This document shows, in pieces, positions 1 through 7,307 of a stretch of DNA of 64,000 bases. Position 1 is the first letter of the stretch. The number at the start of each line of letters is the position of its first letter. Made by a program: the position numbers and the translations under genes. Source of the DNA: an uncultured Alphaproteobacteria bacterium (GTDB lineage Bacteria > Pseudomonadota > Alphaproteobacteria > Sphingomonadales > Sphingomonadaceae); contig CAIZNH010000039.1 in the NCBI GenBank assembly GCA_903934325.1, positions 1 to 64,000 of the forward strand. Direction: 5' to 3'. The notes beneath the pieces were generated by a model. The model saw only the letters and a program-made list of their open reading frames with translations. It was not told the origin of the DNA and did not search any database.

Positions 1-74
1 AGGTCGCCCCGGATCGCCTCCAGCGCCACCTTGGCTTTGAAATCGGCGCTGTAGCGCTTTCTCGTCGTCTTCAT
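1..74 (-). CDS. IS3-family transposase OrfA, N-terminal fragment (partial)
   Basis: Only the first 24 codons are in the window. They read MKTTRKRYSADFKAKVALEA and continue with IRGD. This is the characteristic N-terminus of the OrfA helix-turn-helix protein of IS3-family elements, which binds the terminal repeats and is normally fused to the OrfB DDE integrase by a -1 frameshift. The start is the ATG whose complement lies at 72-74. The family call rests on a short but very typical N-terminus; the subgroup cannot be assigned from this fragment. Confidence 0.65.
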   Translation of the reverse strand, partial: MKTTRKRYSADFKAKVALEAIRGD

Positions 75-139
75 TCCCGTACCAATCCATCAGGTCGGGA
101 TTAGCTTAGCACCCTGTCCAGAAAACCGGCACCACCTCA
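1..139 (-). mobile_element. Left end of an IS3-type insertion sequence (truncated by window edge)
   Basis: The minus strand starts an OrfA-like transposase reading frame at 74. The DNA from 139 down to the start codon begins TGAGGTGGTGCCGG and then TTTTCTGGACAGG, which fits the terminal inverted repeat layout (TG at the tip) of IS3-family elements. I place the element tip at 139 because the phage-like reading frame starts immediately beyond it. The other end, the orfB transposase and the target duplication are outside the window, so the boundary is inferred from the repeat alone. Confidence 0.6.
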
Positions 140-184
140 TACAGCTATCGCGAAGCGCAGCGCAGGCCGTCCGCCTATGATTGA
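140..184 (+). pseudogene. Possible 3' end of a phage gene cut by the insertion sequence
   Basis: Directly after the presumed IS tip, a frame reads YSYREAQRRPSAYD and stops at 182-184. It overlaps the ATG of the terminase-like gene at 177 in the stop/start fashion usual for phage genes. If real, it is the C-terminal remnant of a gene whose body is beyond the IS. The reading is short and no family is recognisable, so this is an inference from position and overlap only. Confidence 0.25.
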
Positions 185-596
185 TCCGGCCGAAGTCTGG
201 CCACAAGTGCTGGGCTACATCGCCAGCGGCGATGCCCTTTCTACAGCCTTGCAGCGGCTCGACCCGGCACCGTCCTACAGCTGGGCGAAGGTCCAGTTGC
301 GCGAGAACCCCGACCTCCAAGCGGCCTACCGTACCGCCATCGAGGACCGCGCCGACGCGCTGGCTGATGACATCATTGCTTTGGCAGACAGCGAACCACC
401 CTCGCACCTTGAGGGCGCTGCGCTGTCGGCGTGGGTCCAACAGCTAAAGCTGCGTGTCCATGCGCGCGAATGGACCGCCGCCAAGCTGCGCCCGCGTGTC
501 TATGGCGAGAAGATCGACGTATCGGTTCAACATACGCAGATCAGCGTGCTGGCGGCACTGGAACGGGCAGAGCGGAGGGTGATCACTATGGCTTAG
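177..596 (+). CDS. Phage terminase small subunit-like protein
   Basis: This 139-aa protein resembles phage terminase small subunits, the DNA-recognition component of the packaging motor. The visible features are an N-terminal helical region (about residues 1-50, with a YSWAKVQL helix), a central block rich in acidic and Ala residues around DDIIALADSEPP, and a C-terminal part with KLRPRVYGEK, a signature often seen near the end of such proteins. No large terminase subunit or portal gene follows, and an insertion sequence lies immediately upstream. It is therefore most likely a remnant of a decayed prophage rather than part of an active one. The ATG at 177 overlaps the stop of the preceding broken frame. 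Confidence 0.55.
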   Translation: MIDPAEVWPQVLGYIASGDALSTALQRLDPAPSYSWAKVQLRENPDLQAAYRTAIEDRADALADDIIALADSEPPSHLEGAALSAWVQQLKLRVHAREWTAAKLRPRVYGEKIDVSVQHTQISVLAALERAERRVITMA

Positions 597-810
597 AGTT
601 TAATTCAAAACTATCTGGCGTAAATTCAAAGCATTGCGTTGATTTGAGTGCATGGCTTAATCGAGGCGATGAAGAGACATGAGGAGCCCAAGTGGTGTCA
701 GTCTGCATTGTGGATTTCCTCTTGTTCGTTGCAAAACCGCTTAAGCAACGATTTGGGCTGACACCATTATTACACACTAGGGCTAATCAAATTAATTAGG
801 GATCAGGTTC
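597..810. other. AT-richer intergenic stretch with a short inverted repeat
   Basis: No convincing reading frame is present. Composition is clearly AT-richer than the rest of the window, in line with acquired DNA. The only structure I see is a 9-bp inverted repeat (693-701 with 758-766), annotated separately. Confidence 0.4.
693..766. repeat. 74-bp segment bounded by 9-bp inverted repeats (MITE-like or hairpin)
   Basis: TGGTGTCAG at 693-701 is matched by its exact reverse complement CTGACACCA at 758-766. A small non-autonomous element or a regulatory stem are both possible. No target duplication is obvious and no second copy occurs in the window. Confidence 0.25.
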
Positions 811-1316
811 TTAAAAAGCTTTTTTGGCTTTGCTCATATCTATGCCTTGCTGGCACATTCCTCGGATATCGTAACTTACGATTGGAGTCTTTTCTAAAGC
901 GTCAATAACGTCGGTTACAGAACCTTCGTAAAGACGGTCACTACCGGTTAACCTGCCCGATGCTCTATAGAAAAAAATGTTTTCCAGTTCGTTAGCATAA
1001 GCAGTCTTTTATTAGAGCTGACCGAAATAATCTCATCACCCACGGAGCAATTTCCCTGCGCCTCAGCGAATTTATAATCTTCGTTCTGAGCTCCACATAG
1101 TACCTCATACTTTCCTCGATCAATGTCGAACTCCATCACATCGGAGTTTTCCATGTTGACCTTAAAATACAACCTATCACGGAGAGTTTTACCTTCGTCT
1201 ATCCCTTTGTAATATCGTGTAACATCACAATCCAAATAGATGTAAGCGGTGGACTGCGCACTCACCGCAGTGGGAAGGGCAATAAAGACGGACGCTAACG
1301 TGAGTGCCCTTTTCAT
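811..1316 (-). pseudogene. Small secreted protein gene with a frameshift in a T7 run
   Basis: Reading from the ATG at 1316, the product begins MKRALTLASVFIALPTAVSA, a good Sec signal peptide with an AXA-type cleavage site. It continues as a small cysteine-containing protein (YLDCD, VLCGAQ, GNCSVG). In the straight frame it stops at 948 after KTFFSIEHRAG. Shifting by one base at the run of seven T (minus strand; A at 971-977) extends it in a coherent frame, through RLTGSDRLYEGSVTDV and a further cysteine in GMCQQG, to a stop at 811. The 506-bp span is exactly one base short of 169 codons. So the gene is either broken by loss of one T, mis-sequenced at the homopolymer, or read by slippage. The family is not recognised; the product would be about 168 aa and periplasmic. 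Confidence 0.6.
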
Positions 1317-1343
1317 ACAAACTCCATACCCTGACAAAACAGT

Positions 1344-2093
1344 CTATTTGCCCCGCGCTGTCTGAACGGGAGCCGCTGCGGGCATCGTGATCTCCAAGAT
1401 CTGAGGTTGCCCATCGCGGATTATCTCAACGGGAACCGTCTGGCCGGCGTAGTCGGCTTTGATCTGGGCTATCCTGTCGAGTGTTGAGGCATCCTGCTCG
1501 GCTATTTTGAGAACAATGTCTCCAGCGATCATGCCTGCATCAAAGGCTGGCGATCCTCGTACGACCACCGATATTGAGAGGCCTTTCCCAGAGCCGGCCG
1601 CACGGACTTGGATTGGTGTTAAAGGCTCTAAGACGAGGCCAAGTCCGATCTTCTCAGGCTTTGCTTTTACGAAGAAGTATGCCGTTTGCTCATACCGTGC
1701 GTATGACACAGGCTGGGCATTGCCAATCATCCCGCCAAAGGTAAGCGGCAGCATCACAATCTGCGTCCCGCCGGATACCGTCTCGATGTAACGGTATTGT
1801 ACGAGCACTCTGCTTGCCCTGATTTTTTTGGCGAATTTGGCCGTAGCTTTTGCGTCTTCCGGGGTTCCCACCCAAGATGACGCGCCTACGATGAAGTAGC
1901 CGTCTTCGAGCAAGCGCCGGACATCGGCATCCAAATCATTGCTTGTGAAGACTTGCGGGGGAGATTTGCTCCGAATGCCGTCTTCAACCCTCGCGCCACT
2001 GGCTTGGAAAAAATCCTCGAAAGGCCCGGCCACCGCGGGGCAGGAGACGGCAAGTGCAAGCGACAAAATGGCGGTCTGGATGCTTCGCTTCAC
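1344..2093 (-). CDS. Secreted PDZ-domain protein
   Basis: A 249-aa protein starting at GTG 2093 (VKRSIQTAILSLALAVS, signal peptide ending near CPAVAG); AGAGGGG lies just upstream at a good spacing, which is why I prefer this start over the longer frame from 2204. The middle part (about 30-140) is of unknown fold. Residues about 150-240 form a PDZ domain with GLSISVVVRGSPAFDAGM, then AGDIVLKI and a strand ending in VPVEIIRDGQ, the pattern seen in DegP/DegS and RseP domains. There is no protease domain, so a periplasmic binding or scaffolding role is likely. The gene lies 27 bp downstream of the frameshifted small secreted protein gene's start and could be co-transcribed with it. Its substrate is unknown. 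Confidence 0.65.
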   Translation of the reverse strand: MKRSIQTAILSLALAVSCPAVAGPFEDFFQASGARVEDGIRSKSPPQVFTSNDLDADVRRLLEDGYFIVGASSWVGTPEDAKATAKFAKKIRASRVLVQYRYIETVSGGTQIVMLPLTFGGMIGNAQPVSYARYEQTAYFFVKAKPEKIGLGLVLEPLTPIQVRAAGSGKGLSISVVVRGSPAFDAGMIAGDIVLKIAEQDASTLDRIAQIKADYAGQTVPVEIIRDGQPQILEITMPAAAPVQTARGK

Positions 2094-2558
2094 TTCAAGG
2101 CCCCTCTTGTCAGAGGCGCCGACCGAAGCCGGGTGTTCGTAACCCTGCGTAGCCACAAGGCGCTGCCGCCTTTGGGGCGAGCCTTGGACATACGCGACAG
2201 CCACCCGGCCAGAATTGATCTGACCGGCGACTACGAGTGGAGGTTACGACGCCTCACAGCCGGGACTGACCGGACTGCACTGCTATAATGCTGGATTATG
2301 CTGAGATGGGCAAGCGCCGCAGCAATGTCGGCGACGCATTGGCCGACATTACATCAGCGCCGGTGTCGATGCGCCTATGCTATGGCACCGTCAGGCCGAA
2401 TAGATCGTTGGCGTATCTCCCGCCGCCGACCCCAAGGTGCTGGAGTGCGTGGCACACGTGGTGAACGGCGGGGGAGGGTGCGCTGAGCATTTTTACTGGG
2501 GGCGCCCCGCTGCAAATTTCCATAGCCTGCTGCAAAAGAACAGGGAGAGGTGATCCTG
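2094..2558. other. Gap with probable decayed coding sequence
   Basis: No intact gene is visible. A frame from ATG 2288 reads MLDYAEMGKRRSNVGDALAD. After a 2-base shift near 2348 it would continue YISAGVDAPMLWHRQAE to a TAG at 2401, and the same frame stays open to 2553. This looks like a degraded gene, but I do not recognise the family and the case rests on sequence texture only. The last part contains the AGGGAGAGG ribosome binding site of the amidohydrolase gene (2542-2550). Confidence 0.3.
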
Positions 2559-4316
2559 ATGCATGACGTGATTATTCGGGGCGGCAGGATCGTCGATGGC
2601 TCGGGCGGCACGCCGTTCATTGGCGACGTGGCGTTCAAGGACGGGGTGATCACCGGGGTGGCCCCGAAGATTTCCGGCGCGGCGCGCCGCGAGATCAATG
2701 CCGAGGGACACATCGTCACCCCTGGCTGGATCGACATCCACACGCATTATGACGGCCAAGTCAGTTGGGACGACGAACTCGCGCCCTCCTCCCACAATGG
2801 CGTCACCACCGTGGTTATGGGTAATTGCGGCGTCGGTTTTGCACCTGTGCGTCCGGGGCAGGAAAAGGAACTGATCGAGCTGATGGAAGGGGTGGAGGAC
2901 ATCCCTGGCACCGCGCTCTACGAAGGGATTGAATGGGGGCGTTGGGAAAGCTTTCCCGAATACATGGATTATATCGCCTCGCGCACGTACGCGATCGATG
3001 TCGGTGCGCAGATCGCCCACGGCGCGGTGCGATACTATGCGATGGGCGAGCGTGGCCGCACGAACGAGGACGCGACGCCTGAGGAGATCGAGCATATGGC
3101 CGATCTCGTCGAGGAAGCTATCGCCGCAGGCGCGGTGGGCTTTTCCACCTCACGCACCATCGGTCACCGCGCGCTGTGGGGCGAACCGGTGCCGGGCACA
3201 TTTGCACCAGAGGAAGAACTTCTCGCCATCGCGCGCCGCTTCAGGAAGCTGGGCAAGGGTGTAATCGAGGCAATCCCGGCGGGCACCGTGGGCAAGCTCG
3301 AAGCGCTCGGCGGTGAACGCAGCGAACCGCTGGCGGAGCTCGAACTGTTCCGCCGCATATCGGAGGAAAGCGGCCGCCCGCTCACCTTCACGCTGGTCGA
3401 AATCCGCGAATATGCGCCCGATCTGTGGCGGCAGATGCTTGAGCGTTGCCGCGAAGCGAACGAAAGCGGCGCGCACCTCTTCCCGCAAGTGCCCTCGCGC
3501 ATCATCGGCTTCATCCACGGCCTTTCTAGCTATCACGCATTCATGCGCCGCCCGACCTATCTTGAAAAGCTCGCGCACCTGCCGCTGCCGGAGCGTGTCA
3601 AGGCAATGCGCGATCCGGAAATCAAGCGCCAGATTCTGTCGGAACGGGATGTGCCGCACGAAGCGCCGGGGTCGATGCAGAACGTCTACGGCCTATTCCG
3701 GCGCGGGGCTAACAGCCTCTACCCGCTTTCCGAGCCGATCAACCTCGAAGCCGACAAATCAGCCTCAATCGGCGCGCGGGCCAAGGCCGAGGGCCGCGAT
3801 GCGCTCGAATACCTTTACGATGTGATGCTCGAGGACGAAGGCCGCACGTTCCAGGCCCTGACGCAAGGTGATCAGCAGAAAAGCCTTGCCGTGTTGGAAG
3901 AGATGCTGCGTCATCCCGACACGGTCACGGGCCTGAGCGATGCTGGCGCGCATGTCACGCTAATCTGCGATGCCACGATGCCCACCACCCAGCTCAGCTA
4001 CTGGACGCGCGACCGCAAAAGCGGGCCGACCCTGCCGCTGGAATTTCTCGTCCACAAGCAGACCGCGCGTAACGCCGCGCTCTACGGCTTCAGCGATCGC
4101 GGCCTGCTGCAACCGGGCAAGCGCGCCGATATCAATGTCATCGACTACGCCGGCCTTACCGTCTCCCCCCACGTGGCGCACCATGATCTGCCCGCAGGCG
4201 GCACGCGCCTGATGCAGCCGGTGAAGGGCTATGCCGCCACCTTCTGCAATGGCGTGATGATCCGCGAGAACGACGCGGACACTGGCGCGCGGCCGGGGCG
4301 ACTGGTGCGCAGTTGA
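2559..4316 (+). CDS. N-acyl-D-amino-acid deacylase family amidohydrolase
   Basis: A 585-aa zinc-dependent amidohydrolase of the D-aminoacylase / N-acyl-D-glutamate deacylase group, which hydrolyses N-acylated D-amino acids or related amides. Visible signatures are the first metal motif HTHYD (His61, His63), GNCGVGF with the bridging Cys90 typical of D-aminoacylases, and the C-terminal [10 protein letters not shown] with the catalytic Asp. The C-terminal beta-sandwich segment includes [13 protein letters not shown] chose ATG 2559 because AGGGAGAGG sits 8 bases before it; an in-frame GTG at 2550 overlaps that site. The nearby CoA transferase has the same orientation with a 90-bp gap, so joint catabolism of an amide is possible. 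The exact substrate cannot be read from the sequence. Confidence 0.85.
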   Translation: MHDVIIRGGRIVDGSGGTPFIGDVAFKDGVITGVAPKISGAARREINAEGHIVTPGWIDIHTHYDGQVSWDDELAPSSHNGVTTVVMGNCGVGFAPVRPGQEKELIELMEGVEDIPGTALYEGIEWGRWESFPEYMDYIASRTYAIDVGAQIAHGAVRYYAMGERGRTNEDATPEEIEHMADLVEEAIAAGAVGFSTSRTIGHRALWGEPVPGTFAPEEELLAIARRFRKLGKGVIEAIPAGTVGKLEALGGERSEPLAELELFRRISEESGRPLTFTLVEIREYAPDLWRQMLERCREANESGAHLFPQVPSRIIGFIHGLSSYHAFMRRPTYLEKLAHLPLPERVKAMRDPEIKRQILSERDVPHEAPGSMQNVYGLFRRGANSLYPLSEPINLEADKSASIGARAKAEGRDALEYLYDVMLEDEGRTFQALTQGDQQKSLAVLEEMLRHPDTVTGLSDAGAHVTLICDATMPTTQLSYWTRDRKSGPTLPLEFLVHKQTARNAALYGFSDRGLLQPGKRADINVIDYAGLTVSPHVAHHDLPAGGTRLMQPVKGYAATFCNGVMIRENDADTGARPGRLVRS

Positions 4317-4406
4317 AGTAGCGAAACGAGTTGACTGCCTTGTTCAAGCAGTACCGCTAGGGGTCACCGCATTAGTCGAAAAGCGCAAAACGAGGTGAAC
4401 AGGCTC

Positions 4407-5603
4407 ATGATCGCTACATCAGACGGAAAAGCAATGCTCGAAGGGGTTAAGGTCCTCGACCTGACCAGCGTGGTATTCGGGCCCTACTGCACCCAATTGC
4501 TCGCCGACCTTGGGGCTGAAGTGACGAAGATCGAAGCACCTGGAAGCGGGGATTCGTTCAGATGGTCCGGCAAGGCGGTCGCGACTAAGGGGATGAGCCC
4601 GGGGTTCATGACGATCAACCGCGGCAAGAAATCTGCGGTCCTGAACCTCAAAGAGCCTGATGATAATGCAATCTTGAAGGGCCTCCTGCGTGTCACAGAC
4701 GTTTTCATACTGAACATCCGCGGCAAGGCAGCCGAGCGGTTAGGACTCGACTACGCCAGTGTGAAGGCGATCAATCCGGAGATCATCTACGTCCATTGCC
4801 TCGGCTTCGCTCAAGATGGGCCTTATGCCGATCTACAGGCCTACGACGACGTGATCCAGGCAGCTAGCGGCACCACGAGTTTGCTGAGCCGGGTAGATGG
4901 CGATCCGCGTGCGCGTTACCTTCCTTCGCTCATCGCCGACAAGGTTTCCGGCTTGCATGGTGCCTATGCCGTATTAGCAGCAATTATCCACAAGCTACGC
5001 ACCGGTCACGGCCAGCGTGTCGAAGTCCCGATGTTCGAGGCATTCACCAGCTTCATGCTGCTTGAGCACCTTGCCGGTGAAACATTCGACCCGCCGAATG
5101 CTCCGGCCTGTTATAGCCGTCAGATCGATCCCGACCGGCAGCCCTTTCCTACATCCGACGGCTATATCAGTATCGTTGCTTATAGCGATGAAGCCTGGCC
5201 GCACGTCTTTGAGATGCTTGGGAATCCGGGCTTTCTCTCGGATGAGCGGTTCGCAACCTTTAAGCTGCGGTCCATCAATATAGCGGCTCTCTATCAGGAG
5301 ATTGCGCGACTAACGCAGAACTTCACTACAGCGGAGTTACTCGTGCTTTGCCACGGAGCACAGATACCAGCTCAAGCAGCGCGTGATATCTCCGAAATCA
5401 AGAATGATCCCCATCTCGAAGCTACGGGCTTCTTTAAACGCCGCACCCACCCGACCGAAGGTGACTATTTTGAGATACAGTCACCGATCCGTTTCGACGA
5501 CTATGAGCGTCCGGTTCTCGATCACGCGCCAAAGCTAGGTGAACATTCCGAAGAGGTGCGCTTTGTCGCCAACGAACACTACACAAAGCATCGGGCGCCC
5601 TGA
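4407..5603 (+). CDS. CaiB/BaiF (family III) CoA transferase
   Basis: A 398-aa protein of the family III CoA transferases, cytosolic dimers that move CoA between carboxylates through a covalent aspartyl-CoA intermediate. It shows the N-terminal LEGVKVLDLTSVVFGPYCTQ, the CoA-binding region with INRGKKSAVLNLK, and the segment LIADKVSGLHG with the expected catalytic Asp at residue 178, followed by TGHGQRVEV. The length fits the family. ATG 4407 is taken as start; GTG 4395 and ATG 4434 are alternatives, because the only SD-like stretch (CGAGG, 4391-4395) is rather distant from 4407. Base composition looks lower in GC than in the preceding gene, in keeping with separate acquisition. The acyl substrate is unknown. 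Confidence 0.85.
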   Translation: MIATSDGKAMLEGVKVLDLTSVVFGPYCTQLLADLGAEVTKIEAPGSGDSFRWSGKAVATKGMSPGFMTINRGKKSAVLNLKEPDDNAILKGLLRVTDVFILNIRGKAAERLGLDYASVKAINPEIIYVHCLGFAQDGPYADLQAYDDVIQAASGTTSLLSRVDGDPRARYLPSLIADKVSGLHGAYAVLAAIIHKLRTGHGQRVEVPMFEAFTSFMLLEHLAGETFDPPNAPACYSRQIDPDRQPFPTSDGYISIVAYSDEAWPHVFEMLGNPGFLSDERFATFKLRSINIAALYQEIARLTQNFTTAELLVLCHGAQIPAQAARDISEIKNDPHLEATGFFKRRTHPTEGDYFEIQSPIRFDDYERPVLDHAPKLGEHSEEVRFVANEHYTKHRAP

Positions 5604-5688
5604 GGCAAACACGACATGGCCAAGGGCGTAGCGCTGGGTTCTGAGGTGTTTCCGAGCCTGTCGCGCTCCTGTTTAAGCAAAGCAATGG

Positions 5689-5725
5689 ACCGGCGCGATC
5701 ATGCGTTCGGCCGGTTCGTGTTTTT
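5689..5725 (+). terminator. Possible intrinsic terminator after the CoA transferase gene
   Basis: ACCGGC (5689-5694) pairs with GCCGGT (5710-5715) around a 15-base loop, followed by TCGTGTTTTTC. The stem is short, so this is a moderate call; its place about 85 bp after the stop supports it. Confidence 0.35.
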
Positions 5726-5784
5726 CTGCTCACCTGCAAAAAAATTTCGCGCGGGGGTAGCCCGTGACAGTCTCGCCACGCTCG

Positions 5785-5807
5785 GCCCCACCCCCGGGGG
5801 GTGGGGC
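5785..5807. repeat. 23-bp perfect GC-rich inverted repeat
   Basis: GCCCCACCCCC at 5785-5795 and GGGGGTGGGGC at 5797-5807 are exact complements around a single central G (5796). It could form a very stable stem on either strand, but no T-tract follows on either side, so a terminator is not indicated. Function unknown. Confidence 0.5.
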
Positions 5808-5970
5808 GCGACCTAAATCGAGAAACGAAGCGATGGGCTGGGGCGGCGAGTGGTCCATCGGCCGAGGCAGTCGCCTGCGACGAATTAACCCAACCTGATG
5901 CCTATCTGATGCCCAGAGAATAAAAACTCTGAGAAAGGCACAGTTTAATTTGCCTAAGTCTTTGAAGATA

Positions 5971-6046
<76 letters not shown>

Positions 6047-6164
6047 ATTCCGATCTGGTCGGAAACCCGCGAAACCGTGCCGCGGACGGCCCTTGATTCG
6101 CGTGAGGCGCTGCATTTAGCGGCTCTCGCTCCGATGGCAAGAGCCTAATCGCGAAAACCCGCGA

Positions 6165-7307
6165 TCAGTTCGCCAGGCCGCGGCGCGGGGCGTCCTGGTT
6201 CCAGCGGTTGACCATCATCAACAGGCCGATGCAGATCATGTTGGTCATCATCGATGAGCCGCCATGGCTCATCCAAGGCAGCGGAATGCCCTTGGCTGGT
6301 GCCATCCCCATCACCATCAGCAGATTGATCGCGATGTAGAAGAAGATCGTCGCGGTCGCTCCCGCGGCGAGCAGGGCGCAGAAGCGGTCCTGCGAATCGC
6401 GCGAAACCTTGGTCCCCCACCACAGGATCATCCCGTACATCGCCAGCACAAATAGCCCGCCCATCAGCCCCCACTCCTCGGCCATGGTGGCAAAGACGAA
6501 ATCGGTGTGGGGTTCGGGCAGATATTCGAGGTGGCTCTGGGTGCCGTTGTTGAAGCCCTTGCCGAACAAGCCGCCCGATCCGATCGCGATCTTGGACTGG
6601 GCGATGTGATAGCCTGCGCCGAGCGGATCGCTTTCGGGATCGAGGAAGGTCGTCACGCGGGCGCGCTGGTAATCGTGGAGCGCGAAGAAGAACACCAGCG
6701 GCATGGCCGCGACCAGCCCGCCGCCGGCCATCAGGAACCACCACAGGGGCAGGCCGGCAAGGAACATCACCACCACCCCGCCAAAAGCAATCGCCACCGA
6801 GGTGCCAAGATCGGGCTGCATCAGCACCAGGCCCATCGGCAGGGCGATCAGGCCGCCAGCCGGCACCAGCGAACGCCACGATCCGATCATGCCGGGCGGC
6901 AGGGTCTCGTAGAAGCGCGCCATGGCCAGCACCACCGCTGGCTTCATCAGCTCCGAAGGCTGGATGCGGATCGGCCCGAATTCGAGCCAGCGCTGGCTCC
7001 CTCCGCCAACCGCGCCGACCACTTCGACGCCGAGCAGCATCACCAGCACCATCAGATAGGCGGGGTAAGTCAGAACCCGCACCGCCTCGCGCGGCATGGA
7101 GGCGATGATCCCGGTCATCACCATGAACACCCCGAAGCGGATGAAATGCGAGGTGGCAAAGGGCTGCATCGAGCCGCCGCCCGCCGAATAGAGCACCAGC
7201 CCGCCAAAACAGGTGAGCAGCAGCACCGGGATCAGCATTTCCCAGGGCTGGCGGGCAATCGGCGCAGGGACGATCCCGGTCGCGCCGCCAAGGGTGGTGT
7301 TGTTCAT
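6165..7307 (-). CDS. rodA: Rod shape-determining peptidoglycan glycosyltransferase RodA
   Basis: A 380-aa SEDS-family membrane protein that polymerises lipid II into glycan strands during side-wall elongation, working with PBP2. About ten hydrophobic helices are evident. SEDS signatures include QPSELMK (residues 116-122), QPDLGTS around 164-170 (the PDLGT motif with an essential Asp), and the C-terminal GIPLPWMSHGGSSM. The ATG at 7307 overlaps the stop of mrdA by 4 nt, which fixes the start and indicates translational coupling. It is the last gene of the mreB-mreC-mreD-mrdA-rodA cluster. The N-terminal tail of about 20 residues is cytoplasmic and slightly longer than in E. coli. Confidence 0.95.
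   Translation of the reverse strand: MNNTTLGGATGIVPAPIARQPWEMLIPVLLLTCFGGLVLYSAGGGSMQPFATSHFIRFGVFMVMTGIIASMPREAVRVLTYPAYLMVLVMLLGVEVVGAVGGGSQRWLEFGPIRIQPSELMKPAVVLAMARFYETLPPGMIGSWRSLVPAGGLIALPMGLVLMQPDLGTSVAIAFGGVVVMFLAGLPLWWFLMAGGGLVAAMPLVFFFALHDYQRARVTTFLDPESDPLGAGYHIAQSKIAIGSGGLFGKGFNNGTQSHLEYLPEPHTDFVFATMAEEWGLMGGLFVLAMYGMILWWGTKVSRDSQDRFCALLAAGATATIFFYIAINLLMVMGMAPAKGIPLPWMSHGGSSMMTNMICIGLLMMVNRWNQDAPRRGLAN

Larger units (their letters stand above)
5604..5970. other. 367-bp non-coding stretch between CoA transferase gene and tRNA-Lys
   Basis: No gene is supported; the 66-codon frame at 5616-5816 has no family features and covers the probable terminator. The stretch contains a perfect GC-only inverted repeat at 5785-5807 (11-bp arms, centre at 5796). 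Close to the tRNA 3' end, a weak stem (AGGCA/TGCCT on the minus strand, about 5930-5960) followed by T residues could end the tRNA transcript. Confidence 0.4.

Noticed and set aside
811-1316. Programmed -1 frameshifting at the T7 run
   Set aside because: The heptamer is not a good tandem-slippage site in the required frame (codons ACA TTT TTT TCT) and no downstream stem is evident; an indel is simpler.
2288-2553. Intact small gene in the gap before the amidohydrolase
   Set aside because: Needs a frameshift and has an in-frame TAG; kept only as probable decayed sequence in the gap entry.
5616-5816. 66-codon frame after the CoA transferase gene
   Set aside because: No ribosome site, no family, and it spans a probable terminator and the GC palindrome.
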